Shown here one piece after another: positions 15,888 through 24,605 of a stretch of DNA of 58,869 nt. The notes under the pieces are model-generated. The model was given only the letters and a program-made list of their open reading frames with translations. It did no database searches and was not told the DNA's origin. The position numbers were made by a program, and so were the translations under genes. Source of the DNA: Oceanospirillales bacterium (lineage in GTDB: Bacteria; Pseudomonadota; Gammaproteobacteria; Xanthomonadales; SZUA-36); NCBI GenBank assembly GCA_003233115.1, contig QIKV01000069.1, positions 1-58,869 on the forward strand, read 5' to 3'. The number at the start of each line of letters is the position of its first letter. The first letter of the stretch is position 1.

Positions 15888-16046
15888 TACAGTGGTAGCA
15901 ATGTTGCTATAAACCGCCCACCACGCGACGGTCGCATGGCATTTGTGCACTCACCAGATGGCATCTCGATTGAGCTTCTGCAATCAGGCGACACTTTACC
16001 AGCCGCAGAACCCTGGGCTTCCATGCAGAATGTAGGGGTCTGGTAG
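15888..16046 (+). pseudogene. Relic of a VOC/glyoxalase-family protein (C-terminus)
   Basis: Within the 299-bp gap between the nrtS-like and glutaredoxin-like genes, one plus-strand frame reads [20 protein letters not shown], then [20 protein letters not shown] and a TAG at 16044. This matches the C-terminus of small VOC-fold proteins of the glyoxalase I group, including the metal-binding Glu of the SIELL strand. The frame is closed by a stop just upstream of 15888 and no N-terminal half is present. The rest of the gap (15759-15887) shows nothing recognisable. Confidence 0.65.
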
Positions 16047-16057
16047 GCGGCTAAGCC

Positions 16058-16297
16058 TCAATTTTCGGCCTGCAGGAATGCCGTGAGTTGCACCTGATCA
16101 AATGGCCAGAACAGTTCCTGCCGGGTATCACTGCGCATCAATACCGGCACGTGGATGCCATATTGCTTGAGTAACTCAAGATCGGTTTCGATATCCACTT
16201 TCTGATAGCTCCCGCCCAGCCCGGACGCGTGCAGAAGGCTCTCCGCCTCATCACAAAGGTGGCAGTCCGGTTGATGGTATAAGATTAGCTGGTTCAT
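16058..16297 (-). CDS. Glutaredoxin-like protein
   Basis: This 79-residue thioredoxin-fold protein of the DUF836/glutaredoxin-like group has a redox CxxC (C12HLC15) in [13 protein letters not shown], followed by [20 protein letters not shown] with the expected cis-Pro (VPV). A role as thiol-disulphide reductase is likely; the partner is unknown. It was divergent from sdaA before the DUF4143 insertion. The first 45 bp of the gene lie inside the 193-bp repeat and recur, without the rest of the gene, at 18634-18678. Confidence 0.85.
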   Translation of the reverse strand: MNQLILYHQPDCHLCDEAESLLHASGLGGSYQKVDIETDLELLKQYGIHVPVLMRSDTRQELFWPFDQVQLTAFLQAEN

Positions 16298-16445
16298 TTT
16301 TTATCCTCGCATTAGCTTTTCACAGGTTAAAATCACCGCTGGCTTGTTCAGGGAAGCATGACATGGCTGTCAGTGTTTTTGAATTATTTACAATCGGCAT
16401 CGGGCCTTCAAGTTCACATACTGTCGGGCCTATGCGGGCCGCATG
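16253..16445. repeat. 193-bp direct repeat, left copy
   Basis: This segment is ungapped and identical to 18634-18826 except for five positions. It contains the first 45 bp of the glutaredoxin-like gene, the intergenic promoter region and the first 83 bp of sdaA. The two copies flank the DUF4143 genes. Confidence 0.95.
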
Positions 16446-16446
16446 A
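16363..16446 (+). pseudogene. 5' fragment of sdaA left by the duplication
   Basis: The first 27 codons of sdaA ([19 protein letters not shown] onward) are repeated here and end at a TGA formed exactly at the repeat boundary. The intact gene starts at 18744. The fragment keeps the upstream region, so it may still be transcribed towards the DUF4143 gene. Confidence 0.92.
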
Positions 16447-16588
16447 TGGCCCATTTGTGTAGCAGTCTGTTTGAAAACCCGCTATGAACAACCCTTCAAT
16501 ACTGTGGGGTTATTGGAAATATAGTGTTTAAAAGTCTTATATTCCTATTAATGTTGCAATTCCTCTATATTATGGTAGATTTACAACA

Positions 16589-17758
16589 ATGATTGATCGC
16601 AAATCGCTTCCCATTGTTGAAGATAAGCTGACAAATTTCTCAGCAGTTGGCTTGTTGGGTCCGCGACAAATAGGTAAAACAACACTGGCACAGGCCATAA
16701 GCGCCAAACGCCCGTGCATATATCTTGACCTGGAAAATCATCAGGATCTGGCAAAGCTGGACGATCCTGTTTCCTATCTTGAGTCCCACAATGACAAACT
16801 GATTATTTTGGACGAGATCCACCGTAAACCTGAATTATTCATGGCACTGCGTGGGTTAATCGACAAAGGCAGGCACACTGGCAGACGCAATGGCCAGTTT
16901 TTAATTCTTGGTTCTGCGTCTATTGACCTTTTGAAGCAATCCTCGGAAAGCCTTGCCGGGCGCATTGCGTATGTGGAGATGAGCCCTGTCACTGCCACGG
17001 AAATATCCTCTGTGCATTCAAATATTGATGCCTTGTGGCTACGCGGTGGATTCCCGGATAGTCTGCTATCTCCATCAGATGGCATCAGTATGGAATGGCG
17101 TCAGGCATTCATCAAAACCTATCTTGAACGAGATGTTCCACAGTTTGGTCCCAGAATTCCGGCAGAGACGCTGCGACGATTGTGGACAATGCTCGCTCAT
17201 TCACAGGCCACGTTGCTTAACGCCGCCAAATTGGCGGGCAGCCTCGGGGTTAGCGGTCAGACAGTTGTCAGGTATGTTGATTTGCTAACAGATTTACTGC
17301 TGGTTCGAAGATTGAGCCCCTGGCACGGTAATATAAAGAAGCGCCTCGTGAAAAGCCCGAAAGTGTACCTGAGAGACACCGGTGTTCTTCATGCATTACT
17401 GAATATTAATTCACTTGAGGCTCTATTGGGTCACCCGGTTGCGGGTGCAAGCTGGGAAGGGTTTGCGATTGAAAATCTGCTGAGTTTTTTGCCTGCGGGT
17501 TGTGAAGCCTACTTTTACCGCACAGCGCGTGGTGCTGAGATAGACCTTGTCATCAGGCACGTTGATGGCCGTACTATTGCCATTGAGGTTAAACGATCGT
17601 CGGCGCCAAAGTTGGAGCGTGGGTTTCATGAGGCCTGTAAAGATATAAAGCCTACACATCGTTTTGTAGTCTATAACGGACAGGAAAAATTCCCCATGAA
17701 AGATAATGTATATGCCATTAACCTCGCTGCTTTAATGGTTGAGCTTGTCGACTCATAA
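16589..17758 (+). CDS. AAA-type ATPase with DUF4143 domain
   Basis: This 389-residue protein has a Walker A motif GPRQIGKTT (residues 24-32) and Walker B LIILDE (71-76), so it is a P-loop ATPase of the ATPase/DUF4143 group. The C-terminal half contains a winged-helix-like segment (LAGSLGVSGQTVVRYVDLL), the family hallmark KKRLVKSPKVYLRDTGVLHALL, and a nuclease-like GAEIDLV...IAIEVKRSS core resembling PD-(D/E)xK folds. The family is widespread in mobile and defence-rich regions but its function is not established. It sits alone in the insertion unit with a plain ATG start. Confidence 0.88.
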   Translation: MIDRKSLPIVEDKLTNFSAVGLLGPRQIGKTTLAQAISAKRPCIYLDLENHQDLAKLDDPVSYLESHNDKLIILDEIHRKPELFMALRGLIDKGRHTGRRNGQFLILGSASIDLLKQSSESLAGRIAYVEMSPVTATEISSVHSNIDALWLRGGFPDSLLSPSDGISMEWRQAFIKTYLERDVPQFGPRIPAETLRRLWTMLAHSQATLLNAAKLAGSLGVSGQTVVRYVDLLTDLLLVRRLSPWHGNIKKRLVKSPKVYLRDTGVLHALLNINSLEALLGHPVAGASWEGFAIENLLSFLPAGCEAYFYRTARGAEIDLVIRHVDGRTIAIEVKRSSAPKLERGFHEACKDIKPTHRFVVYNGQEKFPMKDNVYAINLAALMVELVDS

Positions 17759-17952
17759 ATAATTACAACTCAGTCACCGATCCTGACAATCTGGTTGATA
17801 TCAGGATTCAATATCAATCAATGCCCTGATCGCGAAATGGAAACCAGGTTGGACAGGGACGCATCTCCATTGTGCAGGGATGCACCGGTGTCGCGAAGGG
17901 CATGGATGGCCGAGAGCGACCACCTCTGACCAGCATTTTTCATGGGTACTAT

Positions 17953-18612
17953 TCAGAATTCCATTGCCAGTATACTTTCAAGGTTATGCGCCCAGATGTC
18001 ATTTTTTAATGGGAAAGGGCTGTCTGCTGGCGCTAAAACAAAAGCCCTATCCGGCTGGATTACTTTCAGTGCTTCAAAATAACCCTGCGTCAATGATGGT
18101 GCTGAAGAAGATTTAATCTCAATGGCGATTTTTGTGCTGCCTTTTTCCAGAACCAGGTCGATTTCTGCACCACTGGACGACCGATAGAAGCAGGCCTCAT
18201 AACGGGAAAACTTCTCTAGCAAGCTGGCTGTTACAAATGCTTCGTATGAGTTTCCCAGAGCCGGGTGCCCGAGAAGATCGTTATAATTTTCAATACCAAG
18301 AAGACAGTGAATCAATCCTGTATCTCTTATATAAATCTTGGGTGATTTCACCAACCTCTTTTTAGTGTTTGTATGGAAGGGCCGTAATTGTCGTATTACA
18401 GATGTACCCTCCAGAATATCAATGTAGTGTTTAATCGTAGGAACACTCACCCCCATCGACGAAGCGAGTTTCGAGGCATTTAACACCGAGCCATTCATAT
18501 GTGCCAGCATGCTCCAGAACCTTCTGAGTGTTTCTGCAGGAATTCGAATACCAAGAGCAGGAATGTCTCTTGATAATTGATTCTTTAACCCTGTGCTTAT
18601 AGGTTTGCATAT
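17953..18612 (-). pseudogene. Truncated DUF4143 ATPase (C-terminal half only)
   Basis: The frame is open from 18612 but homology to the intact neighbour starts around SRDIPALGIRIPAETLRRF, which parallels ERDVPQFGPRIPAETLRRL. The first in-frame ATG gives a 185-residue product. Shared blocks include KKRLVKSPKIYIRDTGLIHCLL and SGAEIDLVLEKG...IAIEIKSSSAPSL. The entire P-loop half, about 180 residues with Walker A and B, is missing, ending at or near the right repeat copy. It lies opposite in direction to its paralogue and differs enough that this is not a recent copy of it. Confidence 0.85.
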
Positions 18613-18633
18613 TTAAAGTATATGTTTAATATT

Positions 18634-18826
18634 ACAAAGGTGGCAGTCCGGTTGATGGTATAAGATTAGCTGGTTCATTTTTTATCCTCGCATTACCCTG
18701 TCACAGGTTAAAATCACCGCTGGCTTGTTCAGGGAAGCATGACATGGCTGTCAGTGTTTTTGAATTGTTTACAATCGGCATCGGGCCTTCAAGTTCACAT
18801 ACTGTCGGGCCTATGCGGGCTGCATG
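18634..18826. repeat. 193-bp direct repeat, right copy
   Basis: This is the second copy of the segment at 16253-16445, about 97% identical by eye. It includes a stranded 45-bp start of the glutaredoxin-like gene (18634-18678, minus strand) and the true start of sdaA. Confidence 0.95.
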
Positions 18827-20123
18827 CACTTTTGTACAGCGCCTCGGGGAACAAAACCTGCTACAACAGGTCGAGCGGCTACAGGTTACCCTGTTTGGCT
18901 CGCTGGCTCTAACTGGCCACGGCCATGGCACGGACAGGGCCGTGATGCTCGGGCTGTCAGGTGAATTGCCCAATAAAATTGACCCGGACGATATAGACGA
19001 CCTGCTCGAGCAAATCCACCATAGTGGCAAAATCAACCTGGCGGGTATACAGCAGATCAACTTCACAGAAAAAATTGATCTGCTGTTTAACAAACACAAA
19101 ACCTTACCCTATCATCCGAACGGTATGCGTTTTACAGCATTCGACGCCACCGGCCAATTGCTGCTGGAACGCGACTACTATTCCGTGGGCGGTGGCTTTG
19201 TAGTCAACCAGGACGAAGCGGCCTCGGACCGCATCGTGAAAGACCAGACGCGCTTGCCTTTTCCGTTCAAAAGTGGCGATGAACTCCTTGCGTTATGTGC
19301 CCGGCATAAGCTCAGTATTGCCGGCATCATGCTGGCCAATGAACAGGTGTGGAGAAATGAGAATGAGATCCGGGGCGGCCTGCTCAGTATCTGGCAGGTG
19401 ATGCATAGCTGCATCCATCGTGGCTATGCCTGCCAGGGGGTGTTGCCCGGAGGGCTCGAAGTACAACGACGTGCACCCGCCATTTATCGTGAACTGAAAC
19501 AACTAAGCCGGCACAGCGAAGACGACCCGCTGAATGTCATTGACTGGGTCAACTTGTATGCCCTGGCTGTGAACGAAGAAAATGCTGCCGGTGGCCGCGT
19601 TGTGACCGCGCCTACCAACGGTGCTGCAGGTATTATTCCGGCCGTGTTGAGTTACTACTGCAATCACATCACCAACAGCAATGAAGATGGCGTGATCGAA
19701 TTCCTGCTGACGGCAGGTGCCATCGGCATACTGTACATACTCAATGCATCCATTTCAGGTGCAGAAGTCGGTTGCCAGGGCGAGGTAGGCGTTGCCTGCT
19801 CCATGGCTGCCGGTGGCCTGACGGCAGCCATGGGCGGCAGCATGGACCAGGTTGAAAATGCGGCTGAAATCGGCATGGAACACAACCTTGGCCTGACCTG
19901 CGACCCGGTTGGCGGTCTGGTCCAGATTCCCTGTATTGAACGCAACGCCATGGCAGCGGTCAAGGCCATCAATGCGCAACGGCTTGCTTTACTGCACCAG
20001 GGCCAGCACAAAGTATCTCTGGACAAAGTCATTAAAACCATGCGGGAAACCGGTGCGGATATGAAGCATCACTACAAAGAGACCTCCCGTGGCGGCCTGG
20101 CCGTCAATGTCATCGCATGCTGA
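18744..20123 (+). CDS. sdaA: L-serine ammonia-lyase (single-chain, iron-sulphur)
   Basis: This 459-residue enzyme deaminates L-serine to pyruvate. The N-terminal beta domain begins [22 protein letters not shown], and the C-terminal catalytic domain has [36 protein letters not shown] and [19 protein letters not shown], whose cysteines ligate the [4Fe-4S] cluster. The length matches the fused alpha/beta form. Its 5' end lies in the right repeat copy, so the native upstream region is retained although the region upstream has been disrupted by the insertion. It is monocistronic. Confidence 0.95.
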   Translation: MAVSVFELFTIGIGPSSSHTVGPMRAACTFVQRLGEQNLLQQVERLQVTLFGSLALTGHGHGTDRAVMLGLSGELPNKIDPDDIDDLLEQIHHSGKINLAGIQQINFTEKIDLLFNKHKTLPYHPNGMRFTAFDATGQLLLERDYYSVGGGFVVNQDEAASDRIVKDQTRLPFPFKSGDELLALCARHKLSIAGIMLANEQVWRNENEIRGGLLSIWQVMHSCIHRGYACQGVLPGGLEVQRRAPAIYRELKQLSRHSEDDPLNVIDWVNLYALAVNEENAAGGRVVTAPTNGAAGIIPAVLSYYCNHITNSNEDGVIEFLLTAGAIGILYILNASISGAEVGCQGEVGVACSMAAGGLTAAMGGSMDQVENAAEIGMEHNLGLTCDPVGGLVQIPCIERNAMAAVKAINAQRLALLHQGQHKVSLDKVIKTMRETGADMKHHYKETSRGGLAVNVIAC

Positions 20124-20246
20124 TCATCCGCCAGACAGCCGTCTTACTGCTCACCCTGTGGGTGCTGTCCAATAAGTAATTTCATCGTTTCTGCTATAAC
20201 ATGTCTGTTAGAATTCGCGCCTCAGCTACCAGCCTGAATTACATCC

Positions 20247-21848
20247 ATGACAGAACTGCAACAACAAATCGCCCGCAGGCGTACATTTGCTATTATTTCA
20301 CACCCGGATGCAGGTAAGACCACGCTGACTGAAAAACTGCTGTTGTTTGGCGGTGCCATCAAGATGGCAGGCGCGGTCAAGTCCAAGCGGGCTGTCCGGC
20401 ACGCCACTTCAGACTGGATGAAACTGGAACAGGAACGTGGTATTTCGGTGACCTCTTCGGTCATGCAATTCAGCTATGACGGCTACATCGTCAACCTGCT
20501 GGATACACCTGGCCATGCCGATTTCTCAGAAGACACGTACCGCACACTGACCGCCGTCGATTCGGCATTGATGGTGATCGACTGCGCCAAGGGTGTGGAG
20601 CAGCGAACCATCAAATTGATGGATGTTTGCCGCCTGCGCCAGACACCCATATTCACCTTTATCAACAAACTGGACCGCGAAGGCCGTGATGCGATTGATT
20701 TGCTGGATGAAGTGGAATCGGTACTTGGCATTCAGTGCGCACCCATTACCTGGCCCATCGGCATGGGTAAGCGCCTGAAAGGGGTGTACCACCTGCTGGA
20801 CGACGCCGTGCACCTGTACGAGTCGGGCAAAAACTACGTAGTCCAGCAGGCCGATATCATCCCCGGTATTGACAACCCACGGCTGGATGAACGGCTGGGC
20901 GAATATGACGCCAGGGAGCTCCGTGACGAAATAGAACTGGTCCAGGGTGCCAGCCACAAATTTGCACCGCAGGCATATTTGAAGGGTAATCAGACGCCGG
21001 TGTTTTTCGGATCCGCCATCAATAATTTTGGCGTCACACCACTGCTGGAATCATTCGTCAGGCATGCGCCCGCACCCGGCCCCAGAGCCACGACCGGGCG
21101 TGAAGTGGACAGCAATGAAGCCGCACTCAGCGGTTTTGTTTTCAAAATCCAGGCCAATATGGACCCGGCCCACCGTGACCGCATTGCATTTATGCGTATC
21201 TGCTCCGGTAAATTCAGCCAGGGTATGAAAGTTCGGCATGTACGGCTGAACAAGGAGATCAAAATACCCAATGCCCTGACCTTCATGGCGCAGGACCGTG
21301 ATCATGTTGAGGAAGCCTGGCCCGGTGATATTATTGGCATCCATAACCATGGCACCATTGCCATTGGTGACAGCTTTACCGAAGGCGAAAAGTTGCAATT
21401 CACCGGCATCCCCAATTTCGCCCCGGAATTATTCCGGCGGGCGCAATTGCGCGATCCACTTAAGCTGAAAGCTCTGCGGAAAGGTCTGCTGCAGTTATCC
21501 GAAGAAGGTGCAACCCAGTTTTTCCGGCCATTGACCGGTAATGAACTGATATTGGGTGCCGTTGGTGTACTACAATTTGACGTGGTGGCCTACCGGCTGA
21601 AGAACGAATATAACGTGGATGCCTTTTTTGAGAACGTGAATATACAAACCGCACGCTGGGTTAGTTGCGATGATGAAAAAATGCTGTCTGATTTCACCCA
21701 TCAATTGATGGCTAACCTGGCCCGCGATGCCGCTGACCAGTTGGTTTATATCGCACCTTCACGGGTCAATCTGCAATTAACCGAAGAGCGCTGGCCGGCT
21801 ATACATTTTGCAGCTACGCGCGAAACCCTGCTGTTTGCGGAGGGTTAG
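20247..21848 (+). CDS. prfC: Peptide chain release factor 3
   Basis: This 533-residue translational GTPase recycles RF1 and RF2 from the ribosome after peptide release. The G motifs are clear: [13 protein letters not shown] (G1, near residue 17), [14 protein letters not shown] (G3) and NKLDREGRD (G4). It also has the RF3-typical [20 protein letters not shown] start of the switch I region. The C-terminal domain ends with RETLLFAEG. The start follows a 123-bp gap after sdaA. The MATE gene begins 20 bp after its stop. Confidence 0.96.
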   Translation: MTELQQQIARRRTFAIISHPDAGKTTLTEKLLLFGGAIKMAGAVKSKRAVRHATSDWMKLEQERGISVTSSVMQFSYDGYIVNLLDTPGHADFSEDTYRTLTAVDSALMVIDCAKGVEQRTIKLMDVCRLRQTPIFTFINKLDREGRDAIDLLDEVESVLGIQCAPITWPIGMGKRLKGVYHLLDDAVHLYESGKNYVVQQADIIPGIDNPRLDERLGEYDARELRDEIELVQGASHKFAPQAYLKGNQTPVFFGSAINNFGVTPLLESFVRHAPAPGPRATTGREVDSNEAALSGFVFKIQANMDPAHRDRIAFMRICSGKFSQGMKVRHVRLNKEIKIPNALTFMAQDRDHVEEAWPGDIIGIHNHGTIAIGDSFTEGEKLQFTGIPNFAPELFRRAQLRDPLKLKALRKGLLQLSEEGATQFFRPLTGNELILGAVGVLQFDVVAYRLKNEYNVDAFFENVNIQTARWVSCDDEKMLSDFTHQLMANLARDAADQLVYIAPSRVNLQLTEERWPAIHFAATRETLLFAEG

Positions 21849-21868
21849 TGCATTGAAGGAACACTAGT

Positions 21869-23227
21869 TTGACCTCAGCCTTTACCCAAATACACGCACT
21901 GTGGCCCAACCGGGAAAGGCGTAAATCTATTTGGGCAATAGCCATCCCCATCATGGGTGGGATGATGTCACAGAACCTGCTGAACCTGGTTGATATCGGT
22001 ATGGTTGGCCATCTCGGCGACTCGGCCCTGGCTGCCACAGGAATAGGTAGTTTCACAAATTACCTGGCCATTTCCTTCATCATTGGCCTGTCTGCAGGCG
22101 TGCAGGCATTGGCGGCGCGACGACTGGGGCAAGAGCGCCATACTGAGACCGCCATCCCACTGAACGGCGGACTGATGCTCTCATTGCTCATCGGCCTGCC
22201 ACTGACCGCAGTGCTGTTCATGCTCGTGCCATTGGCCTACACCTTTCTGAGCCATGACGGGGAAGTTGTCGCACAAGGCATACCCTATCTGCAAATCAGG
22301 ATTCTCAGCATGATCGCGGTCGGGATGAATTTTTCCTTTCGCGGTTACTGGAGCGCCATCCACATGACCGGCGTCTACCTGCGCACACTGTTGATCATGC
22401 ACGCCATCAATATTTTCCTGAACTGGGTATTGATATTTGGCCATCTCGGCGCGCCTGAAATGGGTGTATTCGGAGCTGGTCTGGCGACCACAATATCGCT
22501 GTATATTGGCACTGGGCTGTACTTCTTTTTTGCCCTGCGCCATGCACAGGACAAGGGTTTCATGCACCAGATTCCCAGCCGCAGTGCCTTGTGGCAGCAG
22601 TTCAAGCTGTCCCTGCCTTCCAGCTTGCAGCAATTGTTTTTCGCCGCCGGCCTGGTGGCTTTGATCTGGATCATGAGCCAGATAGGCACGGCTGAGGTGG
22701 CCGCGGTTAACGTTCTGATGACTTTTCACATCACGGCGATCCTGCCGGCCTTTGGTATCTCTCTGGCAGCCACCACGCTGGTGGGTAACGCGCTCGGCAG
22801 GGGCGACCCTGAGGCTGCTGCCATGTGGGGGTGGAATGCTGCTGCCATCAGCCTGGTGTACGGGGTCATTCTGAGCATTTTCCTGATACCTTTCGCCAGC
22901 CCCCTGCTCGGTGTCTTCCTGACCAACCCCGAGACCCGCCAACTGGCCTATTTGCCCATGATCCTGTGGGCACTGGCCATCGGTTTGGATACCAGCGGCA
23001 TGGTATTGATGAATTCACTGATCGGAGCCGGCGACACACGCCGCAGCATGTGGGTCAGTGTGATCGCACAATGGGTGTTTTTCCTGCCTTTGGCTTATGT
23101 GGTGGGACCGGTGCTGGGGTTTGGCCTGTTGGGCGTCTGGGTCGTGAACGTTCTGTACCGCACCGGGCAGGCGATTGCATCTGCCCGGCTATGGGCCGAC
23201 CGGCGCTGGGCAGAGATTAAACTCTGA
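21869..23227 (+). CDS. MATE-family multidrug exporter
   Basis: The protein has 452 residues and about 12 membrane segments in two similar halves. It includes PIMGGMMSQNLLNLVDIGMVG (in two adjoining parts), a hallmark of the first MATE helix, and a second-half AATTLVGNALGRGDPEAAA. MATE proteins export cationic drugs using sodium or proton gradients. The start is a TTG at 21869, supported by GAAGGA ending 8 bp before it and by the absence of an in-frame ATG close by. It probably shares a transcript with prfC. Confidence 0.92.
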   Translation: MTSAFTQIHALWPNRERRKSIWAIAIPIMGGMMSQNLLNLVDIGMVGHLGDSALAATGIGSFTNYLAISFIIGLSAGVQALAARRLGQERHTETAIPLNGGLMLSLLIGLPLTAVLFMLVPLAYTFLSHDGEVVAQGIPYLQIRILSMIAVGMNFSFRGYWSAIHMTGVYLRTLLIMHAINIFLNWVLIFGHLGAPEMGVFGAGLATTISLYIGTGLYFFFALRHAQDKGFMHQIPSRSALWQQFKLSLPSSLQQLFFAAGLVALIWIMSQIGTAEVAAVNVLMTFHITAILPAFGISLAATTLVGNALGRGDPEAAAMWGWNAAAISLVYGVILSIFLIPFASPLLGVFLTNPETRQLAYLPMILWALAIGLDTSGMVLMNSLIGAGDTRRSMWVSVIAQWVFFLPLAYVVGPVLGFGLLGVWVVNVLYRTGQAIASARLWADRRWAEIKL

Positions 23228-23312
23228 TTGCAGGCTGTGCATTTGCCAGCCACCCGTAAAGCCTATACATTGCGTCTCTAACAAAAAACATTCCCCCTCC
23301 GAGGTGCACTGA

Positions 23313-24587
23313 ATGATAGGTACTATCGCTTTTGGTTTATTCGGGCTGGCAGTACTGATTTCAATTGCCTGGGCGTTTTCAAGCAACAAGCAATCAGTAG
23401 ACTGGAAACAGATTGTAGCGGGTGTAAGTCTGCAAATTGTTTTTGCTGTGATCGTCATCATGGTGCCAGGCGGACGGGCGTTTTTCGATGTGATAAGCCG
23501 CATTTTCATCAAGATCATTGATTTTGCATTGATCGGGGCACAATTCATATTTGGCGACCTGGCCAGGGCCTCTGAGTTCGGGTTTGTTCTTGCCTTTCAG
23601 GTGCTGCCTACGATTATTTTCTTTGCCTCCTTAATGGCCGTGCTCTATCACATTGGGCTGATGCAAAAGATCGTCCAGGGCATGGCCTGGGTGATGCTGA
23701 AAGTGTTGCGTGTCAGTGGCTCTGAATCATTGTCTGTAGCCGCCAATGTATTCGTCGGCCAGACCGAGGCGCCACTGGTTGTACAACCCTATATTGAAAA
23801 AATGACAGAATCCGAACTGTTCACCATGATGGTCGGAGGCATGGCAACCATTGCCGGTGCCGTGCTGGCAGCGTACGTCGCCATGCTGGGTGGCACAGAC
23901 GAAGTTCAAAGATTGTTTTACGCCCGCCAATTGCTGGCGGCCAGCGTGATGGCGGCGCCAGCTACCATCGTGATCGCCAAGCTTTTGAAGCCGGAAACTG
24001 AACAATCCATGACCAGGGGTTCAATCAAGCTGGAGGTAGAGAAAGATGCTGCCAACGTTATCGAAGCAGCCGCAAACGGCGCGGCAATTGGCGTCAAGCT
24101 GGCGCTGAATGTCGGCGGTATGCTGTTGGCATTTATCGCCCTGATCGCCATGATCGACTTTCCGCTGGAATGGTTCGGCCAGGTAACCGGCATCGAAGCT
24201 GCCATCGGCCAACCCCTGAGCCTGTCTCTTATCCTCGGCGCTATCCTGTCACCAATGGCGTGGATTATCGGCATACCCTGGAATGAAGCGGTCCAGGTCG
24301 GTGGGCTGATTGGCGAAAAAATTGTTATTAACGAATTTGTCGCCTATATGCACCTGGTGGAAATCAAGGATACGTTGTCCGAACACTCGGTGCTGATCAC
24401 GACCTATGCACTGGCCGGTTTCGCCAATTTCTCATCCATTGCCATCCAGATAGGCGGCATTGGCGGCCTGGCACCCAACCGCCGCACTGATATTGCGAGA
24501 TTGGGTTTGCGTGCAGTGCTGGGTGGCACATTGGCAACGATGATGACAGCCACCATTGCGGGTGTGCTGACTTTGATAGCGGCATAG
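23313..24587 (+). CDS. NupC/CNT-family nucleoside transporter
   Basis: This 424-residue permease has the concentrative nucleoside transporter core: [20 protein letters not shown], whose GQTEAPL motif binds the nucleoside, then a long internal loop and [17 protein letters not shown] [20 protein letters not shown] near the end. It imports nucleosides with sodium or proton symport across the inner membrane. The N-terminus has the extra three-helix segment usual in bacterial NupC. An A/G-rich ribosome site, CGAGG, precedes the ATG. Confidence 0.93.
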   Translation: MIGTIAFGLFGLAVLISIAWAFSSNKQSVDWKQIVAGVSLQIVFAVIVIMVPGGRAFFDVISRIFIKIIDFALIGAQFIFGDLARASEFGFVLAFQVLPTIIFFASLMAVLYHIGLMQKIVQGMAWVMLKVLRVSGSESLSVAANVFVGQTEAPLVVQPYIEKMTESELFTMMVGGMATIAGAVLAAYVAMLGGTDEVQRLFYARQLLAASVMAAPATIVIAKLLKPETEQSMTRGSIKLEVEKDAANVIEAAANGAAIGVKLALNVGGMLLAFIALIAMIDFPLEWFGQVTGIEAAIGQPLSLSLILGAILSPMAWIIGIPWNEAVQVGGLIGEKIVINEFVAYMHLVEIKDTLSEHSVLITTYALAGFANFSSIAIQIGGIGGLAPNRRTDIARLGLRAVLGGTLATMMTATIAGVLTLIAA

Positions 24588-24605
24588 GCGGGTAACCACC
24601 ACCAA

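Larger units (their letters stand above)
16446..18633. mobile_element. 2.2-kb insertion carrying DUF4143 ATPase genes between 193-bp direct repeats
   Basis: The unit separates two copies of the glutaredoxin/sdaA intergenic region. It carries one intact DUF4143 ATPase gene (plus strand) and a truncated paralogue (minus strand), and looks more AT-rich at both ends than the neighbouring genes. No transposase, integrase or terminal inverted repeat is visible. A 193-bp target duplication is far too long for a normal transposon, so a duplication followed by gene capture, or recombination between duplicated copies, is more likely. Confidence 0.55.
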
